Below are positions 16,000 to 25,460 of a stretch of 64,000 nucleotides of DNA, in pieces. The translations under genes and the position numbers were made by a program. Location: assembly GCF_006345815.1 (NCBI RefSeq), contig NZ_VCIG01000005.1, forward strand, positions 1-64,000. Reading direction: 5' to 3'. Each line of letters starts with the position of its first letter. Position 1 is the first letter of the stretch. Below the pieces are notes generated by a model that saw only the letters and a program-made list of their open reading frames with translations, was not told the DNA's origin and ran no database searches. This stretch comes from Ochrobactrum sp. CGA5 (GTDB lineage: Bacteria > Pseudomonadota > Alphaproteobacteria > Rhizobiales > Rhizobiaceae).

Positions 16000-16003
16000 G
16001 GTG

Positions 16004-18052
16004 TTAATTCAAGCCGCGCTTTTCAATCATTGCGTCCGGTGTCGGCATCTTGCCACGGAATGCTTTGTAAAGCTCTTCCGGGTCACGACTGCCGCCTGCG
16101 GCATAGATATGCTGCTTCAGCTTCGCAGCCAGTTCTGGATTGAAAGCATCGCCGGTTTCCTCGAATGCCGAGAAGGCATCCGCATCCAGCACTTCCGACC
16201 ACATGTAGGAATAGTAACCCGCTGAATAGCCGTCGCCGGAGAATACGTGCGTGAAATGGGGGGTGCGATGGCGCATGATGATCGCATCTGGCATGGAAAG
16301 CTTTTCCAGTGTCTTTACCTCAAAAGCGAGCGGATCGGCGATCTTTTCCTTGCCGGTATGGAACGCCATGTCCACCAGCGCCGATGAGGTGAACTCGACC
16401 GTGTTGAAGCCTGCATTGAAGGTGCGGGCCGCGAGAACCTTGTCGAGGAGCACCTTCGGCATGGCTTCGCCGGTGCGGTAGTGCACGGCGTATTTTTCGA
16501 GAACAACTGGGACGGTCAACCAGTGTTCGTAAAGCTGCGACGGTAATTCCACAAAATCGCGCGACACGGCGGTGCCGGAAACAGCAGGCCAGGTCACGTC
16601 CGACAAAAGCCCGTGCAGTGCATGACCGAATTCGTGGAAGAGCGTGCGTGCATCATCCAGCGAGAGCAGGGCTGGCTCACCAGCCTTGGGTTTTGCAAAA
16701 TTCATCACATTATAGATGATCGGCTTCTGTCCGCCATCAAGTTTGTGACTGGATTGCAGGGAACTCATCCATGCGCCAGAACGCTTTGAGGTACGGGCGA
16801 AATAGTCCCCGAGGAAGAGACCGCGTTCGCTGCCATCTGCATTGAGCACCTGAAACACCCGTACGTCGGGATGCCATGCGGCTATGCCGTTCTTTTCCTC
16901 AAAGCGGATGCCGAACAGGCGGCCAGCTACGTCGAAAGCCGCTTCGATAATCTTTTCAAGCTGAAGATAGGGCTTCAGTTCCGCTTCATCGAAGGCGAAG
17001 CGTTCTGCACGCAGCTTCTCAGCGTAGAAGCGCCAATCCCACGGGGCGACCTTGTGGTTGCCGCCATCGGCTGCGATCAGGCGCTCGAGCTCGACTTCTT
17101 CTTCTTGGGCCTTGGCGCGAGCCTTGTCCCAGACAGGTTCAAGCAGGTCCATAACGGCCTTCGGCGTCTTGGCCATGGTGTCATCGAGCTTGTAAGCTGC
17201 GAAGTTGGCGTAACCGAGCAGATGGGCCTTGCGCTCGCGCAGTTCCACCATCTCGCGCACGATGTCGCGATTGTCGTTTTCGCCGCCATTCTCACCACGC
17301 TTGGCCCAGGCATTGAATGCTTGTTCGCGCAGTTCACGGTTTTCGGAGAAAGAAAGAAATGGCTCGACAATCGAGCGTGATAGCGTAACCGCCCATGCGT
17401 CCGGTTTACCCCGCTCGGCGGCGGCATTCTGCATGGCATTTTTCAGGAAGTCGGGAAGACCGGCAAGGTCGGCTTCATCGGTAATGTACAGGGCCCAGCC
17501 CGATTCATCCTTCAGCACGTTTTGGCCGAAGCGAGCGCCAAGTCCGGCAAGCTTTTCATTGATGTCCGCCAGTTCGGCTTTGCCAGCCTCATCGAGCTTA
17601 GCACCCGAACGGACAAACCCTTTCCACGTTTTTTCAAGAACGCGTTTGGTCTCGGTGTCGAGATCCAGCATATCGCGGTTTTCATAAAGCGCATCGATAC
17701 GCGCAAAAAGCGTCGGATCCATCATGATGCGGGAATAATGACGCGACATTTTCGGCGCTATTTCGCGTTCCAGAGCCTGGATCGTGTTGTTGGTATGTGC
17801 ACCAGCACGCATCCAGAAAATCGCGGATACGCGGTCGAGCGCTTTGCCGGTCAGTTGCAGAGCTTTGAGTGTATTCTCGATGGTCGCTTCATCAGTGGCC
17901 TTGGCGATAGCTTCCACTTCTGCAAGGTCGGCAGCCAACGCAGCATCAAATGCAGATGCGAAATCATCATCCTTGAAAGCGGTGAAATCCGGCAGGCCCC
18001 ACGGTCCGTTCCATTCAGTCAGCGCGCGATTGTAGGCGGTGTTGTCGGGCAT
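16004..18052 (-). CDS. dcp: M3-family peptidyl-dipeptidase/oligopeptidase (Dcp-like)
   Basis: 682 residues from ATG 18052 (CTGGAG about 9 nt upstream); the open frame extends 29 codons further 5' but without a matching site. A zinc metallopeptidase of the thimet oligopeptidase family: HEFGHALH at 473-480 holds two zinc ligands and the catalytic Glu, and the C-terminal substrate-binding segment around HVFSGDGYSAGYYSYMWSEVLDADAFSAF is present. There is no signal peptide, so it acts in the cytoplasm on short peptides. Dcp and OpdA are close relatives. The N-terminal TEWNGPWGLPDF opening resembles Dcp more. Confidence 0.9.
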   Translation of the reverse strand: MPDNTAYNRALTEWNGPWGLPDFTAFKDDDFASAFDAALAADLAEVEAIAKATDEATIENTLKALQLTGKALDRVSAIFWMRAGAHTNNTIQALEREIAPKMSRHYSRIMMDPTLFARIDALYENRDMLDLDTETKRVLEKTWKGFVRSGAKLDEAGKAELADINEKLAGLGARFGQNVLKDESGWALYITDEADLAGLPDFLKNAMQNAAAERGKPDAWAVTLSRSIVEPFLSFSENRELREQAFNAWAKRGENGGENDNRDIVREMVELRERKAHLLGYANFAAYKLDDTMAKTPKAVMDLLEPVWDKARAKAQEEEVELERLIAADGGNHKVAPWDWRFYAEKLRAERFAFDEAELKPYLQLEKIIEAAFDVAGRLFGIRFEEKNGIAAWHPDVRVFQVLNADGSERGLFLGDYFARTSKRSGAWMSSLQSSHKLDGGQKPIIYNVMNFAKPKAGEPALLSLDDARTLFHEFGHALHGLLSDVTWPAVSGTAVSRDFVELPSQLYEHWLTVPVVLEKYAVHYRTGEAMPKVLLDKVLAARTFNAGFNTVEFTSSALVDMAFHTGKEKIADPLAFEVKTLEKLSMPDAIIMRHRTPHFTHVFSGDGYSAGYYSYMWSEVLDADAFSAFEETGDAFNPELAAKLKQHIYAAGGSRDPEELYKAFRGKMPTPDAMIEKRGLN

Positions 18053-18409
18053 GATGAAACTCCAGATCAAATAAATTCGGTACGGATCAGACTTAGGAGT
18101 TACGCAGCAGAGGGGCAAGGGCTGGGATGCGGCTTTCACGGTTTCATCATCGGGGCTCGCGACTAATGAAGGAGCCTGGAAAAAGCGTTCGACTTCGTCT
18201 CGAAGGGCTTGACTTTGTTGGCGGTCAAGCGCACATCACGCCCGCAGCCGAATTTCTGCGGCAGCATTTTCAACCGGAGTTTTATTCTCTTATGCCAAGC
18301 GACAGTCACAGTCGATTGTTTCAGCCGTCAAGGCAGTTCGTGATCTGATCGCTTGCGGTCGGCTTGCACGGTCTGCCTTCGACGGCGGATCGACAGAAAG
18401 GCAAGCCCA
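18053..18409. other. Intergenic region between dcp and mgtE
   Basis: 357 bp between divergent starts. I see no protein I would accept: a 73-codon frame at 18127-18348 lacks a ribosome-binding site and family resemblance. I also did not recognise an M-box or other riboswitch for the magnesium transporter. Promoters for both genes must lie here. Confidence 0.5.
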
Positions 18410-19807
18410 ATGACCGGCCTGAAGCCCAACAATAACTTCTTCCCGGAAGTACTCAATGTTGCCGATCTCCCTGCTGCTGCAATCGCAAGCCGCATTGCAG
18501 ACATGCATACCGGCGACGCAGTGGAACTCATTAACGAACTGGATGCCGATGATGCAGTCGCCGTCATCGCACAGCTTTCGCACGAAGATGCCATCCGTCT
18601 GCTCGATCAGCCGGAGCTGCACCGTGCTACTGAAATCATAGCTACCCTCCCGCCCGGCCTTGCAAGCCTCTTGCTTGATGGTATGTCGGCGGACCGTGCA
18701 ACCGACGTTTTTCAGGAACTGGAAGACGACGACCGCGCACGCCTGTTTCCCATTCTCGCGCCAGAAACCAAGACCGCGCTGAAGAAACTGATGGGCTATC
18801 CGCCGAATACGGCAGGCTCGCTCATGACCATCGAATTTATAACCGTGCCTTCCAATTGGAATGTTGGCCAGACACTGGACCATATCCGCAGGGTCGAACG
18901 TACGCGTGAGACGGTTTACGCCATCTATGTGGTCGATCCGGCCAGCCGCGTTCTGTTGGGCGTGGTCAGCTTGCGCCGTCTCATCATCCGTCAGCCCGAC
19001 GAACCGATCCTGTCCGTTGCCCGTGATGACGATCCGATCACCATTTCGCCGATGGCAAGCCGTGAGGATGTCGCTCGTCTGTTCCGTAAGCACGACCTTC
19101 TGGCCGTGCCTGTGGTGGACGAAAGCCGCCATATCATCGGCATTGTTACGGTCGATGACGTACTCGACGCCATGACCGAAGAAGCTAGCGAAGATGCCTA
19201 CCGCTTTGGCGGTATGGAGGCGCTTGACAAACCTTATATGCGCATCGGCTTTGGCGAGATGCTGAAGAAGCGTGCAGGCTGGCTCGGCATCCTTTTCCTT
19301 GGCGAGATGCTGACTGCAAGTGCGATGCAGCATTTTGAGCTGGAGCTTGAAAAGGCTCTGGTGCTCACACTGTTCATCCCGCTCATCATGTCTTCAGGCG
19401 GTAATTCTGGTTCACAGGCAACGTCGTTGATTATCCGCGCACTGGCCTTGCAGGAAATCAAGCTCAGGGACTGGTGGCGTGTCGCCCTGCGTGAATTACC
19501 AACGGGACTGGCGCTAGGCAGCTTCCTTGGTGTCATTGGCATCATACGCATCGCCATCTGGCAGACGCTCGGTATATACGACTACGGCGAACACTGGATT
19601 CTGGTGGCAGCGACCGTCGGCATGGCGCTGGTCTGCATTGTGACTTTCGGTTCGCTGACAGGTTCCATGCTGCCATTCATACTGCAAAGGCTCGGATTTG
19701 ATCCGGCCAGCGCATCGGCGCCTTTCGTTGCCACACTGGTCGATGTGACGGGTCTTGTGATCTATTTCAGCGTCGCACTGGTCATTCTGTCTGGCACGCT
19801 TTTATAA
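18410..19807 (+). CDS. mgtE: Magnesium transporter MgtE
   Basis: 465 residues from ATG 18410 (AAGG 8-11 nt upstream); earlier in-frame starts are less likely. Domain order: MgtE N domain of helical repeats (residues 20-130, with DADDAVAVIAQL and MSADRATDVFQEL), a CBS pair (about 140-265) that senses Mg2+, and a five-helix membrane domain (about 290-465) with the pore motif SSGGNSGSQATSLIIRALAL. It imports Mg2+ and closes when cytoplasmic Mg2+ is high. Full length, no defect seen. Confidence 0.95.
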   Translation: MTGLKPNNNFFPEVLNVADLPAAAIASRIADMHTGDAVELINELDADDAVAVIAQLSHEDAIRLLDQPELHRATEIIATLPPGLASLLLDGMSADRATDVFQELEDDDRARLFPILAPETKTALKKLMGYPPNTAGSLMTIEFITVPSNWNVGQTLDHIRRVERTRETVYAIYVVDPASRVLLGVVSLRRLIIRQPDEPILSVARDDDPITISPMASREDVARLFRKHDLLAVPVVDESRHIIGIVTVDDVLDAMTEEASEDAYRFGGMEALDKPYMRIGFGEMLKKRAGWLGILFLGEMLTASAMQHFELELEKALVLTLFIPLIMSSGGNSGSQATSLIIRALALQEIKLRDWWRVALRELPTGLALGSFLGVIGIIRIAIWQTLGIYDYGEHWILVAATVGMALVCIVTFGSLTGSMLPFILQRLGFDPASASAPFVATLVDVTGLVIYFSVALVILSGTLL

Positions 19808-19933
19808 ATATCGGGCATGTCGCGAGGAAGTGGAAACCCGTTTTTCGATAACGACATGCTCGAAAACCATTCAAAAAACTGTCAGAATGACAGTGTAAAA
19901 ACGCAATGAAATTCGGGTTTTTCGGGTTAATTG

Positions 19934-19960
19934 AGGGGCAGTTTCGTGCTGCCCCTTTCT
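19934..19960 (+). terminator. Terminator between mgtE and typA
   Basis: AGGGGCAG/CTGCCCCT stem (19934-19941, 19949-19956) with a following T-rich stretch, 126 bp past the mgtE stop. Confidence 0.7.
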
Positions 19961-20050
19961 AAAATGCAAAAAAACCTGTAAGAGCGCCGCATTGTTTTCC
20001 CGCGCGGGTCTGTTGGCGCGGCTCCCAACTCATATAGAAGTGATCTCCAT

Positions 20051-21877
20051 ATGGAATTGCGTAATATCGCTATTATCGCACACGTCGATCATGGCAAAAC
20101 CACTCTGGTCGATGAACTCTTGAAGCAATCCGGCTCGTTCCGCGAGAACCAGCGCGTTGCAGAACGCATGATGGATTCCAACGACATCGAAAAGGAACGC
20201 GGGATCACCATTCTCGCCAAGGCCACTTCGGTTGTCTGGAAAAACACGCGTATCAACATCGTCGACACACCGGGCCACGCCGACTTCGGCGGCGAGGTTG
20301 AGCGTATCCTTTCGATGGTGGATGGTGCTATCGTTCTCGTTGACGCTGCCGAAGGCCCGATGCCACAGACGAAGTTCGTTGTTGGCAAGGCGCTAAAGGT
20401 TGGCCTGCGTCCGATCGTTGCGATCAACAAGATCGATCGTCCTGATGGCCGTCATGAAGAAGTCATCAACGAAGTGTTCGACCTCTTCGCCAATCTCGAC
20501 GCGACCGACGAACAGCTCGACTTCCCGATCCTTTACGGTTCAGGCCGTAACGGCTGGATGGCGCTGAACCCGGAAGGTCCGCAGGATGAAGGTCTGGCTC
20601 CACTGTTTGACCTCGTGCTGAAGCACGTGCCTGCGCCAAAGGTTGCTGAAGGTCCGTTCCGCATGATCGGTACGATCCTCGAAGCCGATCCGTTCCTGGG
20701 GCGCATCATCACCGGTCGTATCCATTCCGGCTCGATCAAGCCGAACCAGGCCGTCAAGGTTCTCAGTCAGGATGGTTCGCTGCTCGAAAATGGCCGTATC
20801 TCGAAGATTCTCGCTTTCCGCGGTATCGAACGCCAGGCCATTGATGAAGCGCATGCAGGGGATATCGTCGCTATTGCCGGTCTTTCCAAGGGCACGGTTG
20901 CCGATACCTTCTGTGATCCTTCGGTAAGCGAGCCGCTCGCCGCACAGCCCATCGATCCACCGACCGTGACCATGTCCTTCATCGTCAATGACAGCCCTTA
21001 TGCGGGCACCGAAGGCGACAAGGTGACGAGCCGCGTTATCCGTGACCGCCTGCTCAAGGAAGCCGAAGGCAACGTTGCGCTCAAGATTGAAGAATCGAAC
21101 GAAAAGGATTCGTTCTTCGTTTCCGGTCGTGGCGAATTGCAGCTTGCAGTTCTGATCGAAAACATGCGTCGTGAGGGCTTCGAGCTTGGCGTTTCGCGTC
21201 CGCGCGTCGTCATGAAAGAAGGCGAGAACGGTGAAAAGCTTGAGCCGGTCGAAGAAGTCGTCATCGACGTGGATGAAGAATATTCCGGCACGGTTGTGCA
21301 GAAGATGTCCGAACGCAAGGCCGAAATGGTCGAATTGCGTCCTTCGGGCGGAAACCGCGTTCGTATGGTGTTCTACGCTCCGACCCGTGGCCTTATCGGT
21401 TATCAGTCGGAACTCCTGACAGACACCCGCGGCACCGCGATCATGAACCGCCTGTTTCATGATTATCAGCCATACAAGGGCGAAATCGCTGGCCGCAACA
21501 ACGGTGTTCTGATCTCTAACGATCAGGGCGAAGCTGTTGCTTACGCACTGTTCAACCTTGAGGATCGCGGCCCGATGATCATCGACGCTGGCGTCAAGGT
21601 TTATCAGGGCATGCTGATCGGCATTCACAGCCGTGACAACGACCTTGAAGTGAACGTGTTGAAGGGCAAGAAACTCACCAACATCCGCGCTGCAGGCAAG
21701 GATGAAGCTGTGAAGCTGACGCCGCCGATCCGCATGACGCTGGAACGCGCGCTGTCGTGGATTCAGGACGACGAATTGGTTGAAGTCACGCCAAAGTCGA
21801 TCCGTCTTCGCAAACTTTATCTCGATCCAAATGAGCGCAAGCGCTTTGAAAAGAGCGGCAAGTCAAGCGCTGCCTGA
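20051..21877 (+). CDS. typA: Translational GTPase TypA/BipA
   Basis: 608 residues, the usual length. A ribosome-binding GTPase related to EF-G/LepA, involved in ribosome assembly and stress. G motifs: AHVDHGKTT (G1) at the N-terminus, KERGIT (G2 region), [12 protein letters not shown] (G3) and NKIDRPDGR (G4). The C-terminal part has the TypA-specific segment ([23 protein letters not shown]). It starts at ATG 20051, has an upstream terminator and ends at a strong terminator, so it is monocistronic. Confidence 0.97.
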   Translation: MELRNIAIIAHVDHGKTTLVDELLKQSGSFRENQRVAERMMDSNDIEKERGITILAKATSVVWKNTRINIVDTPGHADFGGEVERILSMVDGAIVLVDAAEGPMPQTKFVVGKALKVGLRPIVAINKIDRPDGRHEEVINEVFDLFANLDATDEQLDFPILYGSGRNGWMALNPEGPQDEGLAPLFDLVLKHVPAPKVAEGPFRMIGTILEADPFLGRIITGRIHSGSIKPNQAVKVLSQDGSLLENGRISKILAFRGIERQAIDEAHAGDIVAIAGLSKGTVADTFCDPSVSEPLAAQPIDPPTVTMSFIVNDSPYAGTEGDKVTSRVIRDRLLKEAEGNVALKIEESNEKDSFFVSGRGELQLAVLIENMRREGFELGVSRPRVVMKEGENGEKLEPVEEVVIDVDEEYSGTVVQKMSERKAEMVELRPSGGNRVRMVFYAPTRGLIGYQSELLTDTRGTAIMNRLFHDYQPYKGEIAGRNNGVLISNDQGEAVAYALFNLEDRGPMIIDAGVKVYQGMLIGIHSRDNDLEVNVLKGKKLTNIRAAGKDEAVKLTPPIRMTLERALSWIQDDELVEVTPKSIRLRKLYLDPNERKRFEKSGKSSAA

Positions 21878-21892
21878 ACTTCCCGATGATAT

Positions 21893-21924
21893 AAAAAAAC
21901 GGCGCCCGAAGGCGCCGTTTTTGT
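21893..21924. terminator. Bidirectional terminator after typA
   Basis: AAAAACGGCGCC/GGCGCCGTTTTT, perfect stem with CGAA loop, A-run before and T-run after, between convergent genes. Confidence 0.88.
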
Positions 21925-21946
21925 TTGGTGTGACAGGATTTACTCT

Positions 21947-22891
21947 TTATCGCTCGCCGCGGCGATAGGGCTGCATGAGCGCTTGAGGTACGCGCGCACG
22001 CCGCGCCATGACGATGAGTGCCACAATCGACATGATGTAAGGGATCATCAGGAAAAGCTGATAGGGCACGACCTTGCCGTAAACGGTCTGCAAGCGGAGC
22101 TGAAATGCGTCGAAGAGCGCGAAGAGCAGAGCGCCCAGAAGTGCACGCGCTGGCTTCCACGAAGCGAAGACGACGAGAGCGATACAAACCCAGCCGCGCC
22201 CTTGCATCATGGTCGGGAAGAACGAGTTGAATGCGGAGAGCGTGAGAAACGAGCCGCCAATAGCCATCAATGCACTGCCGAACATGATTGTGAAAATACG
22301 CACGCGGATTGGATTGATGCCCTGCGCTTCCGCGGCATGCGGATTTTCGCCGGTCATGCGGATTGCAAGGCCGATCGGCGTGCGAAAGAGTATGTAACCA
22401 AGCAGGAGTGCCAGCGGCACGGCAATCCATGTCAGTGCCGTCTGTGTGCCAAGAACCTGTCCGATGAACGGGATGTCTGTCAGCCAGGACGGATTGATTG
22501 GTTGGAATGGCGTAATCGTTGGTGGTGTTGAAGACAGTGGTACCAGAAGACGAAACAGGAAATAGCTGAGGCTCGATGCAAAAAGCGTGATGCCAAGCCC
22601 GACCACATGCTGCGACAGCCCAAGCGGCACGGTGAGGGCTGCATGAAGCAGACCGAACAGCGCCCCGCAAGCTGCGGCGGCAAGCACGCCCACCCAAAGA
22701 TCCGCACCATTATAAACTGTCAGCCAGCCGATCATTGCACCAAAGGTCATAATGCCTTCGATGCCAAGATTGAGAACGCCTGCGCGTTCGCAATAAAGTG
22801 CACCAAGTGTGCCGAAAATCAGCGGCGTGGCAATGCGCAGGACCGAAACCCAGAGGCCGGAGGAAAGCAGGATATCCATCAACTCGTTCAT
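21947..22891 (-). CDS. BMP-type (nucleoside-like) ABC transporter permease, second
   Basis: 314 residues, eight or so hydrophobic segments, of the branched-chain-permease superfamily subgroup that pairs with BMP binding proteins (NupQ/YufQ-like). Diagnostic segments: LGALYCERAGVLNLGIEGIMTFGAM at the N-terminus and GRGWVCIALVVFASWKPARALLGALLFALFDAFQLRLQ. It is the last gene of a minus-strand operon and overlaps the upstream permease by 4 bp. It forms the membrane channel with that permease. Substrates of characterised relatives are nucleosides. Confidence 0.9.
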   Translation of the reverse strand: MNELMDILLSSGLWVSVLRIATPLIFGTLGALYCERAGVLNLGIEGIMTFGAMIGWLTVYNGADLWVGVLAAAACGALFGLLHAALTVPLGLSQHVVGLGITLFASSLSYFLFRLLVPLSSTPPTITPFQPINPSWLTDIPFIGQVLGTQTALTWIAVPLALLLGYILFRTPIGLAIRMTGENPHAAEAQGINPIRVRIFTIMFGSALMAIGGSFLTLSAFNSFFPTMMQGRGWVCIALVVFASWKPARALLGALLFALFDAFQLRLQTVYGKVVPYQLFLMIPYIMSIVALIVMARRARVPQALMQPYRRGER

Positions 22892-23931
22892 CGGGCGATC
22901 CTGTATTGGGTGAAGAACAGCGCGACCAGCATGGTCAGCAGCGAAAGGGCGACGGTGACGTCTGCAATGAAGCTGGGAATGCCGATAGCGCGGCTCATAC
23001 CGTCTGCGCCAACAAACATGGCGGCAGCAAAAAGTGCTGAGAAAATCGCACCAATCGGGTTGAGATTGGCCAGCATGGCGACGATGATGCCGGAATAGCC
23101 AAAGCCCGGCGAAAGGTCGGTTGTGACATAGCCTTTGACACCCATAACCTGAATTGCGCCAGCAAGCCCTGCCAGACCGCCTGAAATACAGGCAACTTTA
23201 ACAAGGGTTTTTCCGAGCGGAACCCCTGCAAAGCGTGCCGCTTGCGGGTTGAGCCCAGCGGCTTTGGTTTCAAGGCCAAACACAGTGCGCTTTTGCACAT
23301 AGGCGATGATGAGCGCGAGCGCGATCGCCATCAGAATGCCGATATGCAGGCGCATGCCCACCATTATTTTTGGCAGCACGGCCGCATCCGGCACAGGTTC
23401 TGACTGTGGCCAGCCAAAAGCCAGCGGATCTTTCATAGGGCCTTCAATCATCATCGAAACGAACAGCACGGCAACGAAGTTCAGCAGCAGTGTCGTGACG
23501 ACTTCATCAACGCCAAAACGCAGGCGAAGGCCGAGGGGGATCAGCAGAAAGATCATACCCGCAATCGCACCCACGATGAGCAGAAGCGGAATAAGCAGCG
23601 GGGCAGGAAGCGCTATTTGCGTGCCGAATGCAACCACTGCAAGGGCACCCATATAGAATTGGCCTTCTGCACCGATATTCCAGAGCTTGGAACGAAAGGC
23701 CACCGCCGCAGCAAGGCCTGTCAGCATCAAAGGTGTAGCGCGCGTCAGCGTTTCGGTGATCGAAAGTTTGTTGCCGAAAGCACCGATGGTGATCTGACGA
23801 AAGGATTCAAGCACTGGCGCACCAGCGCTCGCTATCAGGAGGCCGGCAAGCACAAAGGCGGTAAGAACTGCGATAACCGGAGCAGTTGCCACCAGAGTCA
23901 TGGGCCGTGTCTCGCGTCGTTCAATACGCAT
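22888..23931 (-). CDS. BMP-type (nucleoside-like) ABC transporter permease, first
   Basis: 347 residues from ATG 23931, which overlaps the ATPase stop by one base (TGATG); a frame to 23964 exists but coupling favours 23931. NupP/YufP-like: FRSKLWNIGAEGQFYMGALA near residue 85 and VFGLETKAAGLNPQAARFAGV are typical. About nine hydrophobic segments. Overlaps the next permease by 4 bp. Works as a heterodimer with it. Confidence 0.9.
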   Translation of the reverse strand: MRIERRETRPMTLVATAPVIAVLTAFVLAGLLIASAGAPVLESFRQITIGAFGNKLSITETLTRATPLMLTGLAAAVAFRSKLWNIGAEGQFYMGALAVVAFGTQIALPAPLLIPLLLIVGAIAGMIFLLIPLGLRLRFGVDEVVTTLLLNFVAVLFVSMMIEGPMKDPLAFGWPQSEPVPDAAVLPKIMVGMRLHIGILMAIALALIIAYVQKRTVFGLETKAAGLNPQAARFAGVPLGKTLVKVACISGGLAGLAGAIQVMGVKGYVTTDLSPGFGYSGIIVAMLANLNPIGAIFSALFAAAMFVGADGMSRAIGIPSFIADVTVALSLLTMLVALFFTQYRIAR

Positions 23932-25460
23932 CAGTTCAGCCCCTTCGCGGTATTTGTCTGCCATTCACCGGCCATCATCAGGCCCAGTCGTTGCGCGATG
24001 GCTTGCCCGGCATCAATCGGCGGCGATAACCTGCCCTTGACGATAGCCTGCACCCGGTCGGCCAGGCCGATGATTTCGTCGAGATCTTCCGAGATGAGCA
24101 ATACGGCAGCCCCCTTGGCGCGCGCTTCCAGAATGCGGGCATGAATGGCTGCAACGGCACCTTCATCAAGGCCGCGTGTTGGTTGGGCTGCAATCAGAAT
24201 GCGCGGAGCCGTTTCGAGATTGCGGCCCAGAATAAGTTTTTGCATGTTGCCGCCTGAAAGCAGGCGAATACGGCTGTCAGGCGTGCCGCCGCGCACATCG
24301 AAATCCTTGATGATGCGGTCGGTAAATTCACGTGCTGCCGCGCGGTTGACCAGAAGGCCATTGGAAAACTGCGGATCACGTATGCGTTCCAACACAGCAT
24401 TTTCCCAAAGCGTCAGATCGCCGATTGCACCTTCTGCATTGCGATCTTCCGGGACGCGGCCAACACCCGCCCCCACAAACTGGCGCGGATCGAACTTCTT
24501 AACCGTTTGCCCAAACATCACAAGAGAGCCACTGGCAGGCTGACTAAGCCCCGAAACCAGACGCCCGAGCGCTGCCTGTCCATTGCCGGAAACGCCGATG
24601 ATACCCAGCGTCTCGCCTGCACGAAGGTGAAAGTCGAGATCTGTCAGGCGTGCCGTGCCGTCTTCAACCACGGTTACGTTCTTTGCTTCAAGCAACGTTT
24701 CGCCGGGGGTAGCGGCTGCGCGCGAAGGACGCGAAACGCGGCGACCGACCATGAGTTCGGCCAGCTCTTCCTTTGTGGTTTCAGATGCCTGACGCTCAGC
24801 GACAAGCTTGCCGCCGCGCAGCACCACAACCCGATCCGCAGCCGACATGACTTCATACAGCTTGTGCGAAATGAAAATTAGTGACAGTCCCTGACGCGCC
24901 ATTTCCTTGAGCGTGATAAACAGGCCTTCTGCTTCCTGTGTGGTCAGAACGGCGGTCGGCTCGTCGAGGATAAGGATGTCGGCATCATTATAAAGTGCTT
25001 TAAGGATTTCCACGCGTTGCTGTTCGCCGACGGACAGATCGCCAAGCCTTGCGTCTGGATCGACCTGCAAGCCAAAACGTTTGGCAATCTGGGCAATTTT
25101 GGCATGAGCAGCACCCTGCGCCGATTTCAGCTTCCAGAGGCTTTCGGTGCCGGTGATGATGTTCTCAAGGACGGTGAGGTTGGGTGCCAGTGTGAAATGC
25201 TGGTGCACCATGCCAACGCCCGCATCAATGGCAGCACGCGGCTTGCCTTGCGGGATTTCAGCACCTTTGACAAAAACGCGACCTTCATCGGGTACATAAT
25301 GACCGAAGAGGATATTCATCAGCGTGGTTTTGCCGGCACCATTTTCGCCTAAGAAAGCGAGGATTTCGCCGCGCTCCAATTTTAACGAAATATCGTCATT
25401 GGCAGTTAATGTGCCAAAGCGCTTGGTTATATTTTGCAGTTCCAGAACTGTTGTGGTCAT
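23931..25460 (-). CDS. BMP-type ABC transporter ATPase, two-domain
   Basis: 509 residues from ATG 25460, which overlaps the amidase stop by 4 bp (ATGA). It has two fused nucleotide-binding domains. The first (1-240) has Walker A GENGAGKTTLMNIL, signature SVGEQQRVEIL and Walker B ILILDEPTAVL. The second (255-509) has a degenerate Walker A (GVSGNGQAALGRL) and an LSGGNMQKLILGRNL signature, which is normal for the RbsA/NupO group. It energises the two downstream permeases. Confidence 0.92.
   Translation of the reverse strand: MTTTVLELQNITKRFGTLTANDDISLKLERGEILAFLGENGAGKTTLMNILFGHYVPDEGRVFVKGAEIPQGKPRAAIDAGVGMVHQHFTLAPNLTVLENIITGTESLWKLKSAQGAAHAKIAQIAKRFGLQVDPDARLGDLSVGEQQRVEILKALYNDADILILDEPTAVLTTQEAEGLFITLKEMARQGLSLIFISHKLYEVMSAADRVVVLRGGKLVAERQASETTKEELAELMVGRRVSRPSRAAATPGETLLEAKNVTVVEDGTARLTDLDFHLRAGETLGIIGVSGNGQAALGRLVSGLSQPASGSLVMFGQTVKKFDPRQFVGAGVGRVPEDRNAEGAIGDLTLWENAVLERIRDPQFSNGLLVNRAAAREFTDRIIKDFDVRGGTPDSRIRLLSGGNMQKLILGRNLETAPRILIAAQPTRGLDEGAVAAIHARILEARAKGAAVLLISEDLDEIIGLADRVQAIVKGRLSPPIDAGQAIAQRLGLMMAGEWQTNTAKGLN

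Noticed and set aside
18127..18348. 73-codon frame between dcp and mgtE
   Set aside because: No recognisable domain or ribosome-binding site, and the residue composition is not convincing.
18140..18409. Possible magnesium riboswitch (M-box) before mgtE
   Set aside because: I could not find the conserved M-box helices; a covariance-model search would be decisive.
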